DNA of 61,744 bases from Candidatus Limimorpha caballi (GTDB taxonomy: Bacteria; Bacteroidota; Bacteroidia; Bacteroidales; F082), in NCBI GenBank assembly GCA_018064605.1, contig JAGHUX010000027.1:1-61744 (forward strand), read 5' to 3'. A model generated the notes under the pieces. That model did not search any database. It saw only the letters and a list, made by a program, of their open reading frames with translations, and was not told where the DNA came from. The translations under genes and the position numbers were made by a program. Below, one piece after another: positions 17,177 through 26,038 of the stretch. The first letter of the stretch is position 1; the number at the start of each line of letters is the position of its first letter.

Positions 17177-18456
17177 AGGTTCATTAGGTCGAGGCCGATG
17201 TCGTGACGGAAATTCACGCCATCGAACTTGATTTTCTCAACGTTTTTGTATGCCTTCGCCCTCGCCTCCTCAATATCCTTTCCGTGAGCGGTGACTGCTA
17301 TGACGCGGCCGCCCGATGTCACGACGTTGCCGTCAGCATTGAACTTGGTGCCGGCATGAGCCACCGTGCAGCACTGGCAGACATCATCCAAACCACTGAT
17401 AATCATTCCTTTTTTATATGCTTCTGGATAGCCGCCGGAGACGAGCATGACGGTGACCGACGTGTCAGGGCTGGCTTTGTAATGAGCTTCAGCGAGCTTG
17501 CCTTGTGCGCAGGCGTCGAGGAGCTGCGCGAAGTCGGAGTCGATGCGCGTCATCACACCCTCCGTCTCGGGGTCGCCCATACGCACGTTATATTCGATGA
17601 CGTATGGGTCGCCGCCGCAGTTCATAAGACCGAGGAAGATAAATCCTTTATAATCAATCGACTCTGCCTTCAGACCTTTTATCGTCGGCTTTATGATACG
17701 TTCTTCCACTTTACTCACAAAGTCCGGCGTCACAAACGGCACGGGAGACACCGCGCCCATGCCGCCTGTGTTCAGACCCTTGTCGCCGTCACCGATGCGC
17801 TTGTAATCCTTGGCTTCAGGAAGGATGACATAGTCGTTGCCGTCGGTCAGCACGAACATTGAGACTTCAATCCCTTTGAGGAAAGTCTCGATGACGACTT
17901 TTGCGGAGGCACTGCCGAACTTGCCGGAAAGCATCTCTTTCAATTCAGTGCGGGCTTCTTCCAAGTCATTGAGAATCAGCACGCCTTTGCCGGCAGCGAG
18001 ACCGTCAGCCTTAAGCACGTAAGGCGCTTCGAGTGTTGAAAGATATTCGACTCCTTCATTAAGGTTCTCCGCTGTGACCGTAAAGCAGGCCGCCGTCGGG
18101 ATGCCGTATCTCTCCATGAAACGTTTTGCAAAAGCCTTGCTGCCTTCCAACTGCGCACCGTTTTTATCAGGACCGATAATCTTAACGTCTTTTAAATCAG
18201 CGTCTTTCTTGAAGAAATCAACGATGCCGTCAACGAGCGGCTGTTCCGGGCCGACGACGACCATCTCCATCTCATTTTTCAGCACGACATCTTTTATAGC
18301 CTGAAAATCAGCAATATTTATCTGAATGTTTTCTCCTACCGATGCAGTACCGGCATTGCCCGGTGCGACATAAACCTTTGACACTCTTTCACTTTGGGCG
18401 ATTTTCCATGCGAGAGCGTGCTCGCGTCCGCCTGAACCTAAAACTAATATTTTCAT
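17173..18456 (-). CDS. purD: phosphoribosylamine-glycine ligase
   Basis: ATP-grasp enzyme that joins glycine to phosphoribosylamine in the second step of purine synthesis. 427 residues, normal length, with the N-terminal VLGSGGREHALAWKI, the ATP-grasp core VLKADGLAAGKGV, and EYNVRMGDPETE metal-binding block. First gene of purD-DUF6427-rnhB. The next purine gene, purN, is encoded 5 kb away, separated by other operons. Confidence 0.95.
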   Translation of the reverse strand: MKILVLGSGGREHALAWKIAQSERVSKVYVAPGNAGTASVGENIQINIADFQAIKDVVLKNEMEMVVVGPEQPLVDGIVDFFKKDADLKDVKIIGPDKNGAQLEGSKAFAKRFMERYGIPTAACFTVTAENLNEGVEYLSTLEAPYVLKADGLAAGKGVLILNDLEEARTELKEMLSGKFGSASAKVVIETFLKGIEVSMFVLTDGNDYVILPEAKDYKRIGDGDKGLNTGGMGAVSPVPFVTPDFVSKVEERIIKPTIKGLKAESIDYKGFIFLGLMNCGGDPYVIEYNVRMGDPETEGVMTRIDSDFAQLLDACAQGKLAEAHYKASPDTSVTVMLVSGGYPEAYKKGMIISGLDDVCQCCTVAHAGTKFNADGNVVTSGGRVIAVTAHGKDIEEARAKAYKNVEKIKFDGVNFRHDIGLDLMNL

Positions 18457-18510
18457 TTTGTCACAAAATTATTATCTATAACACAAATTGCACGAGTTGA
18501 CAATTGACTT

Positions 18511-18574
18511 CTCTCCTCTCTTAACTCTCCTCTTTTAACTTTTAACTTTTAACTTTTAACTTTTAACTTTCAAC
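18511..18574. repeat. TTTTAACT tandem repeat tract
   Basis: CTCTCCTCTCTTAACT-type units are followed by about five tandem 8-bp units TTTTAACT. The tract covers the stop codon of the glycosyltransferase gene (18563). Just before it, at 18482-18510, is a variant of the ATTCGTGCA-type repeat. Confidence 0.7.
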
Positions 18575-19678
18575 TATAATGTCCCACCAGCCTTCCGCGG
18601 TCTTGTCCCACGAGAAATCGTTTTTCCTGACTCTCCCCTTCTCTATCAACGACTTACGGACATTTTCATCTTGGACTACAACCATCGCATTCGCAATTGA
18701 CTCAACGTCAAACGGATTGACGAGCAGTGCGGCATCAGCTGCGACTTCCGGCATTGACGTGACGTTTGACGTTATCACAGGCACATCGCAGCGGTACGCC
18801 TCGATGATCGGGATGCCAAAGCCTTCAAAATAAGACACATAGACCGAAGCGAAAGCCGCCGCCGTGACCTTGTTGAGATCTTCCATCTGCAAATGCCCGA
18901 CAAAGACCACATCGTCCTTGTATTTCATCGAGTTATACGCATTCTGTATCGACTCCGTCCACCAGCGTTTCTCGCCGACAACAAGCAATTTCATTTCAGA
19001 CTTCGTTCTCTCCTTGAAGATGTCGAAAGCCGGAAACAGCCGGGCCAGATTTTTCCTTGGATGAAGCGAGCCGACAAACATAAAATACTGATTACCAGAT
19101 GTATATTTATCTCTGACCAACGTTTTCACTTCTTCAGGAATCGGCTTGAAGCCCTCGTTCGCGCCATTATAGACGACATGAATCTTCTCCGGGCTCACTT
19201 TATAATTTTCAACAATATCTTGCTTTGAAAATTCCGAAACGGTGATAATCTTATCAGCTTTTTCAGCATATTTCGGGAAGAATTTCTTGTAGTGCCACAA
19301 CGCCAGTCTCGGGAAATCCTGCGGAAAATGTTCGAAGTTAATGTCATGAAACACAGCTATTTGCCTCACCTTTGACCGAAGTGACAGATATGCGTCTGTC
19401 GAGAGATACACATCAGGTTTTATCCTGCGCAAAGCGTTCTTAACTGCGATTTCAAAATAGATTATGTAAAGAAACGGATGCCGCGCCTGCGGGAAAAGCA
19501 CGACAGGCTTCACGTTATCCGCAAAGATGAACTTCGGGTCCGGCTTCCTGTCGAAAAGAAAATAAAACTCGACTTCAGGATGCGACCTGACGATGCGGCT
19601 CAACGTCTCATACGCGACCCATCCTATTCCTTCGAGCTTGTTACTCAACAACAAACGTGTGTTTACGGCTATCTTCAA
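18563..19678 (-). CDS. glycosyltransferase, GT4 family
   Basis: 371 residues of GT-B fold. The N-terminal half starts MKIAVNTRLLLSNKLEGIGW; the C-terminal donor domain has MFVGSLHPRKNLARL, and FEGFGIPIIEAYRCDVPV, which includes the E-x7-E nucleotide-sugar motif. It likely adds a hexose to a surface polysaccharide or lipid-linked sugar. It stands alone with its own TATCTTTG promoter, so the acceptor is unknown. Its stop codon lies in the AACTTT-type repeat. Confidence 0.88.
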   Translation of the reverse strand: MKIAVNTRLLLSNKLEGIGWVAYETLSRIVRSHPEVEFYFLFDRKPDPKFIFADNVKPVVLFPQARHPFLYIIYFEIAVKNALRRIKPDVYLSTDAYLSLRSKVRQIAVFHDINFEHFPQDFPRLALWHYKKFFPKYAEKADKIITVSEFSKQDIVENYKVSPEKIHVVYNGANEGFKPIPEEVKTLVRDKYTSGNQYFMFVGSLHPRKNLARLFPAFDIFKERTKSEMKLLVVGEKRWWTESIQNAYNSMKYKDDVVFVGHLQMEDLNKVTAAAFASVYVSYFEGFGIPIIEAYRCDVPVITSNVTSMPEVAADAALLVNPFDVESIANAMVVVQDENVRKSLIEKGRVRKNDFSWDKTAEGWWDIIVES

Positions 19679-19695
19679 AACAAAAACTTTTGTTG

Positions 19696-19703
19696 CAAAG
19701 ATA
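19696..19703 (-). promoter_or_regulatory. -7 promoter box (TATCTTTG) of the GT4 gene
   Basis: Exact match, 17 bases before the ATG at 19678, implying a leader of only about ten bases. Confidence 0.7.
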
Positions 19704-19724
19704 CGAGATTTTTCAAAAGGAACG

Positions 19725-19763
19725 ACAGGATTTTCAGGAATTTTTCACTCCCGAAAATCCTGT
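19725..19763. terminator. hairpin after btuG
   Basis: Perfect 11-bp inverted repeat ACAGGATTTTC/GAAAATCCTGT with a 17-base loop, 8 bases beyond the btuG stop codon. A T run follows on the plus strand; on the btuG strand the T run is weak, so the hairpin may act as a transcript end or as a barrier. Confidence 0.6.
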
Positions 19764-19771
19764 TTTTTGCA

Positions 19772-20854
19772 CTAATTAAACAGCATGTAGCACGGCACTA
19801 TGCCGACGGTGAATTTGCTCAGCAGTTCGCCGTCTTTTGTGAAACGTTCCACATCGCCGTTTTGCACGTAATTCTTCGCATTTGTCACATATACGTCACC
19901 GTTTTCGGGGTCAACGGCAACATTGTAAAACACGCGTCCATCTGCCGCAATAAACGGATTATCAGGAGCTTGAGTCGCATCAACCGACATCTTGTAAACA
20001 TTCAGATTGTTATATCCGCCATTCAGGTAATACAGGTTCTCCCCCGCCCCGTCGATGGCAAGTCCGTCGGGGTAATCGGTTCCGGCGTTGAAGTCGAAAC
20101 GCTTGATAATCTGACGTTTGGCGGCGTCAACACAAACCAAAGCCGGTTCCTGTTCTCCAGGATTGTAGCCGCCGCTGCAAAGCACCCAGATGTTGTCGTT
20201 CTTGTCAACGACCATCGCGTTGGGTTCCTGCGGGACATCAATGGTTTCGACAAGTGTATTCGTCTTCATATCAATCACTTGCACAGAATTATCCGATGAA
20301 TTTTGCACATAATAATTCGACCAGTTTGAAACGAAAAGTTCGTCGCCGACTCTCACCATCGCCTCCGTTGAATTGCCAGTCTCGATGAATTGCCTGTGTT
20401 CCATCGTATTCAAATCAATGAGCCACAGTCCGTCTTTTTGCAAGTCGGAGACGTAAGCCAGACCGTTTTCAAGCACATGAATGTTTCTCGGCGAGGCAAA
20501 ACCTTCGAGTTTCGCTTGAAATTTCAAGGTTTCCGCGTCAACTTTGTAAATGTACTTGCTGCCGTTCACAACGATGTAAAGACTTCCGTCGTAAAGTGCC
20601 AACGACTGTCCGACATCGCCTATTGGCGAGCCGTTCGTCTTGAAAAACAAGTTGTTACCTACAGTATCAGCTTCCTTGTCGTAATAGGAAAGCGACGAGT
20701 TGGCGTAGGTGAAAGTGCCTTCATTGAGAATGTAAACGCCTTTTTTCTCCTCTGAAATCGGCGTTACCGGAGTGTCATTCTGATTCTTTTCTTTTTTGCA
20801 CGAAGCAGTTGCAATCATCAGTATTGCAACGATGATAAAATGTAATTTCCTCAT
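19772..20854 (-). CDS. btuG: BtuG-like vitamin B12-binding surface lipoprotein (beta-propeller)
   Basis: 360 residues: a lipoprotein signal ending Thr-Ala-Ser-Cys at about residue 19, then a YncE-like seven-bladed propeller with repeated blade motifs such as LYIVVNGSKYIYKVDAETL, LWLIDLNTMEH and VYVTNAKNY. BtuG proteins of gut Bacteroides cap the BtuB channel and bind cobalamin at the cell surface with very high affinity. The call rests on the propeller-lipoprotein fold, the 4-base overlap with btuB and the cobalamin riboswitch upstream. Other surface YncE-like lipoproteins with unrelated ligands look similar. Confidence 0.8.
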   Translation of the reverse strand: MRKLHFIIVAILMIATASCKKEKNQNDTPVTPISEEKKGVYILNEGTFTYANSSLSYYDKEADTVGNNLFFKTNGSPIGDVGQSLALYDGSLYIVVNGSKYIYKVDAETLKFQAKLEGFASPRNIHVLENGLAYVSDLQKDGLWLIDLNTMEHRQFIETGNSTEAMVRVGDELFVSNWSNYYVQNSSDNSVQVIDMKTNTLVETIDVPQEPNAMVVDKNDNIWVLCSGGYNPGEQEPALVCVDAAKRQIIKRFDFNAGTDYPDGLAIDGAGENLYYLNGGYNNLNVYKMSVDATQAPDNPFIAADGRVFYNVAVDPENGDVYVTNAKNYVQNGDVERFTKDGELLSKFTVGIVPCYMLFN

Positions 20855-22743
20855 AGTTTAAAATTTAAGCTGACCTCATAACTCCTGCCAGGCATAGCGC
20901 GCCATAAAATCGCCTGATAGTCCTCATCAGTCAAGTTGTTAATTTTCAATTCAATATCTAATTTCCAAAAATGTTTTCCCACCGAAACATGATGCAATGC
21001 GTAAGGCATCAGCCTGAAACCGTAAAACTCATTGTCGTTCATCGAAGTCTTACGTTCGCCAGTAAACTCCATTGTATATGAAAAATTCCATCCTTTCCAC
21101 TCAATATCAGCGAAAGCGTTTGCATGATGCAACGGAATATAAATCAATTGTTTATCGTTTTCATCGGTAGTATGGCTGTAAACATAATTCCCGGAGACCG
21201 AGAAATTCCAAAGTCCGAGTTTGTAATTCATTTTCAGATGGATTTCAGCACCGCAGGCTGTCACTGTCGAAACATTTTCAGAAACCCAATAACGGTAGTT
21301 TGTCGGCTTCCACTGAATCCAGTCGGACACCTGCGAGTAATACGCCCCCACCTGGCTTTCAACAGAGAGCCGTTCAAACGCGCGTGTGAAATTCAGGTTT
21401 CCGTCAACAGTCCTGCCGTCTTCCGGCCTCAAGTCGGGGTTGCCACCAGGATTCCAATAGAGGTCGTTCAAACTCGGGTTTCTGTAGTTGTGGCTGTAAC
21501 CCGCACTGATTTTCAAGCCTTTAAGATAAGCGCACGAATAAGACACCGTTGCCGTCGGAAAAAAGCCAACCGACTTGCCGTCAACGATGTCGTTACGCAA
21601 AGTGGCGCGTAATCCGATGTTTCTCAACACGTTGCCGTTCAACGCCGCGTATGTCGAGAACACATCGCGTTTCTTCACGCCGTCATAGTCATTCGACTTC
21701 ACCTGCTCATGGTCCCACTGAATCTTAGCATTTATCTTCCACGAGCGGAACAGATTCTGCTCGACATCTGCGATTTGGTGAAAGACATTCGCGGTATTCT
21801 TCGAATCGGTCGTAGTCACCGGAGTACCGATGTCGGTGAACGTATTCAACACATAATGTTGATTTTCAAAGAAATACGATGACTTAACCTCTATTTTTCC
21901 GGTATTCCAATAATTTTTGAACGAGATATAATTCCGCGAGAAATCATTGTCGGTATATTCAACAGTGTTGTCATTTCCGACATTCGGCATTATCTGCGGG
22001 CAGTTACGATGACTTTTTTGATTCCACGACACGATGGTAATCAACGAGTTGCCAAACCGCCACTGATATTCAGGCATCACGCCGTAATCGGCATAATCCG
22101 CGTTTTTCTGTTTCATCTCCTGATGCGGGATGACACCTATGTTAATATATTTGAAATCATTGTCGCTTGATGTACGGTAAGCTTTAACCCTCAGCAGATG
22201 GTTTGCCCATGAGTAACCTAAGGTGGCGTAACTGCCGAGGGTGTTAAAGCTGCCGTATGTTTGTTTCAGATTAACTATCAATCCTTTACAGAAATATTCA
22301 TCATTGGAGATACTGACCACTCCGCCGAGTCCGCCGTTGTTGGTCGATGTGCCGCTGCCCCATTTCAATGAAATATTGTCGGTCATGAAAACCGGTATGG
22401 TGCTGAAATCGACCTGGCCGAGTGACGGCGCGTTGAGCTGGAAACCGTTCCACAGCACGAGGGTGTGGCTTGCGGTTGTGCCTCTGAATGAAGCAGTTGC
22501 GATGCCGCCGGGGCCGTAAGTCTTGATAAAAACCGGGCTGTGTTGTATCAAAAGCTGCGACATCGGCACGGAGCCGAGCCGTTTTATGACGGAAGTGTCC
22601 ATCCTGCGCTCCATCGTCGTCTCAAGCCTGTCGCTTTTTATCGCAACGGCCTTAATCTCAACGCTTTGGAGCATGATGGTATCCTGCGCCGAAGCGGAAA
22701 ACGCCATCGCGAAAAACATAAACATAATCAGACACTTTCTCAT
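20851..22743 (-). CDS. btuB: TonB-dependent vitamin B12 receptor BtuB
   Basis: Outer-membrane receptor of about 630 residues. From the ATG at 22743 it has a signal peptide ending Ser-Ala-Gln, a plug domain (SFRGTTASHTLVLWNGFQ, GGLGGVVSI) and a 22-strand barrel ending in an aromatic-rich strand with terminal LNFKL. It imports cobalamin or cobamides using TonB energy. The longer in-frame start at 22818 adds a leader with no signal sequence and would run into the riboswitch region, so it is rejected. A cobalamin riboswitch lies 90 bases upstream; btuG follows with a 4-base overlap. Confidence 0.9.
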   Translation of the reverse strand: MRKCLIMFMFFAMAFSASAQDTIMLQSVEIKAVAIKSDRLETTMERRMDTSVIKRLGSVPMSQLLIQHSPVFIKTYGPGGIATASFRGTTASHTLVLWNGFQLNAPSLGQVDFSTIPVFMTDNISLKWGSGTSTNNGGLGGVVSISNDEYFCKGLIVNLKQTYGSFNTLGSYATLGYSWANHLLRVKAYRTSSDNDFKYINIGVIPHQEMKQKNADYADYGVMPEYQWRFGNSLITIVSWNQKSHRNCPQIMPNVGNDNTVEYTDNDFSRNYISFKNYWNTGKIEVKSSYFFENQHYVLNTFTDIGTPVTTTDSKNTANVFHQIADVEQNLFRSWKINAKIQWDHEQVKSNDYDGVKKRDVFSTYAALNGNVLRNIGLRATLRNDIVDGKSVGFFPTATVSYSCAYLKGLKISAGYSHNYRNPSLNDLYWNPGGNPDLRPEDGRTVDGNLNFTRAFERLSVESQVGAYYSQVSDWIQWKPTNYRYWVSENVSTVTACGAEIHLKMNYKLGLWNFSVSGNYVYSHTTDENDKQLIYIPLHHANAFADIEWKGWNFSYTMEFTGERKTSMNDNEFYGFRLMPYALHHVSVGKHFWKLDIELKINNLTDEDYQAILWRAMPGRSYEVSLNFKL

Positions 22744-22832
22744 ATCCACGTTCAAAAGTTTGCTCGGGAAAGATGTCATCGAAAGGATTCCGCGACTGAC
22801 TCTTATCCCGAAAGTCATTGTTTGTCTTTGAT

Positions 22833-22986
22833 TTATGGCAGGTCTTCTGACTTACTCCTTACGTTTGCGTCTTCCCATTCATTGGAGATGAACAGTGACT
22901 GTTGCAAACGCTGCGAGAGCTTACAGCAGCGGGAACTGTCCGGGATTTCCACCCGATTCCCTATTGAGTCCTTCCGGACACCAAAA
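22833..22986 (-). promoter_or_regulatory. cobalamin (B12) riboswitch
   Basis: On the minus strand the leader of btuB shows the ordered cobalamin-riboswitch elements: GGAAGG, GTGGAAATCCCGGACAG, CCCGCTGCTGTAAGC, a B12-box-like GTCACTG (22893-22899), GGGAAG, and the 3' closing AAGTCAGAAGACCTGCC. It starts just after the promoter at 22993-23000 and ends about 90 bases before the btuB ATG. When adenosylcobalamin or a related corrinoid binds, btuB-btuG expression should fall. Confidence 0.93.
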
Positions 22987-22992
22987 TCGGCG

Positions 22993-23021
22993 CAAAAATA
23001 GTGTTTTTTTCAATACGACAA
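22993..23021 (-). promoter_or_regulatory. promoter of btuB-btuG (-33 TTG, -7 TATTTTTG)
   Basis: A -7 box TATTTTTG at 22993-23000 and a TTG 18 bases farther upstream (23019-23021) fit the Bacteroidota TTTG-N17-23-TAnnTTTG pattern. Transcription would start at the 5' edge of the riboswitch. Confidence 0.7.
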
Positions 23022-23086
23022 GATTATTTTTGCAAAAATTTCACGGAACGAATAGTTTTTGTAATTTTGCACGAAATTTCCTCGCG

Positions 23087-23132
23087 AACTTTCTAACTTT
23101 ATAAACTTTACAAACTTTCTAACTTTATAAAC
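23087..23132. repeat. AACTTT / TTATAAACTT repeat tract
   Basis: Tandem AACTTTCTAACTTTATAA-type units run directly into the purN stop codon (23125). Confidence 0.65.
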
Positions 23133-23745
23133 TCTTCAGCAATTTGTCGATAACGGCCGGGAAGTTGTCTCTTTCCAGGATGTGAATCTTCGCCGCCACG
23201 TCGTCGGCGGTGTCGGTTTCTGAAAGCGCCACGGATTTCTGGAAGATGACGTCGCCGCTGTCGTAATGTCCATTCACATAATGTATCGTGATACCCGACT
23301 CCTTCTCGTGATGCGCCACCACCGCCTCATGCACATGATGTCCGTAGAAGCCCTTCCCGCCGTATTTCGGCAGCAAAGCCGGATGTATGTTGATGATTCT
23401 CATCGGGAAAGCATCAAGAAGATGTTGCGGGACAAGCCACAGGAAACCGGCGAGGACAACGAGGTCAACATCCAACGACTTCAGGTAATCAGAAAACGCA
23501 TTATCTTGAAAGTCAAACGTTTGCGAAACATCATACTGGCTTTGCAGTTCAGCATCACGGGCTTTGGCCTTCGAGTTGAGCATTATCAGCGGGATGCCGA
23601 GTTTTTTCGCCCTCACGTTGGCGTATGCGTCTTTGTTGTTGCTCACGACGCAGACGATTTTCACGTCGGGATTAGGTGCGAAATATTCGGCGATCTGCTG
23701 AAGGTTGGTGCCGCCGCCGGAGACAAATATGGCAAGTCTTTTCAT
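23125..23745 (-). CDS. purN: phosphoribosylglycinamide formyltransferase
   Basis: Transfers a formyl group from 10-formyl-tetrahydrofolate to GAR in purine synthesis. 206 residues with FVSGGGTNLQ at the N-terminus, the catalytic NIHPALLPKYGGKGFYGHHVHEAV and GITIHYVNGHYDSGDVI blocks. It follows the 757-residue secreted protein by 7 bases and may be at the distal end of the dcw transcript. A third long repeat lies after its stop. Confidence 0.95.
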   Translation of the reverse strand: MKRLAIFVSGGGTNLQQIAEYFAPNPDVKIVCVVSNNKDAYANVRAKKLGIPLIMLNSKAKARDAELQSQYDVSQTFDFQDNAFSDYLKSLDVDLVVLAGFLWLVPQHLLDAFPMRIINIHPALLPKYGGKGFYGHHVHEAVVAHHEKESGITIHYVNGHYDSGDVIFQKSVALSETDTADDVAAKIHILERDNFPAVIDKLLKSL

Positions 23746-23752
23746 CTAACAA

Positions 23753-26026
23753 TCATTTATTATCATGTGTAACTATCACAGTTTCACCGGGTTCCATATC
23801 AAAAACGATGATATGCTCCCCTTTTGAGATTCTGGTTTCATATTGTTTGCCCGAGATCTCCATTTTTGATTTTGAAATCAGGGACATTCCTTTCACAACG
23901 TCGTTGTTTTTGTTTGTCAAGACGGCATTTCCTTCATTATCATATTGATATTCAACATTTTGAAGTTGTTCCTGATAATGCATGTATTTGTCGATTGTCG
24001 TCGGAAGCATCAGTTTTTGGTCACGGAGTCCAGCTATCCGTTCCAATGCCTGATTGAAGTCGGGTTTTGCCACAGCCACGCCGTTTTCCATGTCCCAGAA
24101 GCCACGGAACGTCTCGACCCATGCCGGATAGGTATGCGAGATGAATACAGACCGGCTCTCGACAATTTTCATAAGTCTTTCATTATTATAATAATAACCC
24201 CAAGACTCACCCGGTTCCGTCGTATAGTTGGTTGCCCAGACAAGGAAATCGGGTTCGGCTGGGAGCCGCATCACACGCGGATTCGGGAACGCGTCTGTCA
24301 AGAACGGATACGGACGCTGCAAGTGATTGTCGAAGCTGTGATTTTCAAAAGGCCGCAGCTCCTCATAGGCGGCATTCCACGGATATTTCACGCCGTTTTC
24401 GCGCCACAGGTCGCACAAATAATAAGGTGACGACTTGTCGAAGCCGTCGCAGACCATGTTCTCGCGATTATGTTCCGCCGCGTTGTTGTAGCCGTGATCG
24501 ATCCACGAAGGCGAGCCGAAGTTGTCTTTCATGAACCCAAGCGCCTCCGACAGACACGAGTCTTTTGTCGTGTATTGTTCCGGGGTGTGGAGACATATAT
24601 CGAACCCCTTGTCTTTCAGCTGTTTAAGGAAATCAAAAAAGACAGAATCAGTCTTTATCGTCGAATGGAGTCCGGGGAACTCCATGTTTTTCACGCTGTT
24701 TCTCACGCTGTCGGGGTTGCAGTAGAACACGCTTTTCGTGACGGGGATGCCGTAATACACGAAACCGCCGACCGCGCTGTCGGCGCAGGTGACGTCGTCG
24801 CTGCCGAAACACACCGCGCGGTGCGTGCGTATGTCTGTCCAGTCGGCGTGTTCTGTGAATATGATAGCTGACTCGTAGCCGTCCCACACAGGCATAATGC
24901 GCGGGATGTCAACGACTTGCGTCAAGCTCAGCACGAACGAGGCATCAATGGTGTCGCCGGCTTTCACCTCCCGCATCGACTTATCGACAAAAAAGTCGGA
25001 AGTGTCGTTGTCGAGCGGGAAGTGGACAAACGGATGGTCTTTCTCATAATCGAGATTCAAAAAGGCAATCTTGCTCTTCGTGTCGAGCTGCACGGACGAC
25101 AGTTTGTCAGGATGATACAAGTTAAGCTGATTTCCATTCACTTTCAACGAGAAACCTTCATGGTCGAGATAAAACTCACTCATCCACGACGATTCATCCA
25201 CGACACGCATGTAAGAGTCGTAAGCCTCAAATTCGCCGTATCTGAACGGCAGAAGCAACGACAGACGCCCGACCCGGAAATCGGTCTTGAAACATGTGGC
25301 CATTTCCACTTTGACATTTTGGCTTGCTTTCAGAAAAGTCAGCGTCAGCGTGGATGTCGTCAGCTCGTTGTCATTTTCAAATCTTACGCGAATCGTGTCA
25401 TCATCGTATCGTCTTGATGTCTTACGCCATGTATCGTCTTCATTTTCAACATATTGTCCATCAGCATATCCCGACAGAAAAACCGCTGGCGGACGTGTCA
25501 GGATTCTGTTTTCACTATCTGACAGCACGAACGACATTTCCTTTTTGGAGAAGAGGACACGCAGGTTTCCCGTCTCGTTCAGTTGCGGCAGATATTCCAT
25601 CGTCGCAGGGTATCCAGGCAGCCCGACCTGTGGGACATACGACGGGAACTCAACAAAATCAATGTCATACGACAGGCTGTCAACCGTAATATTTTCCAGT
25701 TTCGGGTTATATACGTATGTTTTTATTGTGCCATTTTCCAAGATGTCGCCTGGAATAAGGACTTTCCGAGAGAAGTCACGTTCCATTTTAAAACTTCTCC
25801 AGAAGGTGTTTTTCCCGTCTCGTTTCACCGAGACCACATATTTCGACCTGGTTTCTTCCTCACAGTCGGAATGGAGTTTTATTGAGATCTCGATGGTTTT
25901 GCCGTGGAACGACGTGTCGTCATCTATTGTAAAACCGCTGAAATACATCTCCTGCGCCGCGATTTTTCCTGCCGGAAAAATCGCGGCTAACACGAGAAAT
26001 GCAAATATCTTCGACAATCTTGTCAT
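23753..26026 (-). CDS. large secreted protein of unknown function
   Basis: 757 residues with a signal peptide (residues 1-24, ending Ile-Ala-Ala-Gln). The first 340 residues look like beta-sandwich modules; residues about 380-680 have scattered His and Asp motifs (FTEHADW, DICLHTPEQ, WIDHGYNN, FISHTYPAW) that resemble, but do not clearly match, a polysaccharide-deacetylase-type (beta/alpha) barrel. The C-terminal 60 residues again look beta-rich. It lies 12 bases after ftsZ in the same direction and 7 bases before purN, so it may be co-transcribed with division genes. I cannot assign a function. Confidence 0.7.
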   Translation of the reverse strand: MTRLSKIFAFLVLAAIFPAGKIAAQEMYFSGFTIDDDTSFHGKTIEISIKLHSDCEEETRSKYVVSVKRDGKNTFWRSFKMERDFSRKVLIPGDILENGTIKTYVYNPKLENITVDSLSYDIDFVEFPSYVPQVGLPGYPATMEYLPQLNETGNLRVLFSKKEMSFVLSDSENRILTRPPAVFLSGYADGQYVENEDDTWRKTSRRYDDDTIRVRFENDNELTTSTLTLTFLKASQNVKVEMATCFKTDFRVGRLSLLLPFRYGEFEAYDSYMRVVDESSWMSEFYLDHEGFSLKVNGNQLNLYHPDKLSSVQLDTKSKIAFLNLDYEKDHPFVHFPLDNDTSDFFVDKSMREVKAGDTIDASFVLSLTQVVDIPRIMPVWDGYESAIIFTEHADWTDIRTHRAVCFGSDDVTCADSAVGGFVYYGIPVTKSVFYCNPDSVRNSVKNMEFPGLHSTIKTDSVFFDFLKQLKDKGFDICLHTPEQYTTKDSCLSEALGFMKDNFGSPSWIDHGYNNAAEHNRENMVCDGFDKSSPYYLCDLWRENGVKYPWNAAYEELRPFENHSFDNHLQRPYPFLTDAFPNPRVMRLPAEPDFLVWATNYTTEPGESWGYYYNNERLMKIVESRSVFISHTYPAWVETFRGFWDMENGVAVAKPDFNQALERIAGLRDQKLMLPTTIDKYMHYQEQLQNVEYQYDNEGNAVLTNKNNDVVKGMSLISKSKMEISGKQYETRISKGEHIIVFDMEPGETVIVTHDNK

Positions 26027-26038
26027 TTCATTCTAATG

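Noticed and set aside
18464..18471. TAATTTTG promoter box before purD
   Set aside because: It lies only 7 bases from the ATG, which would leave almost no leader, and no -33 element is seen. Not counted as a promoter.
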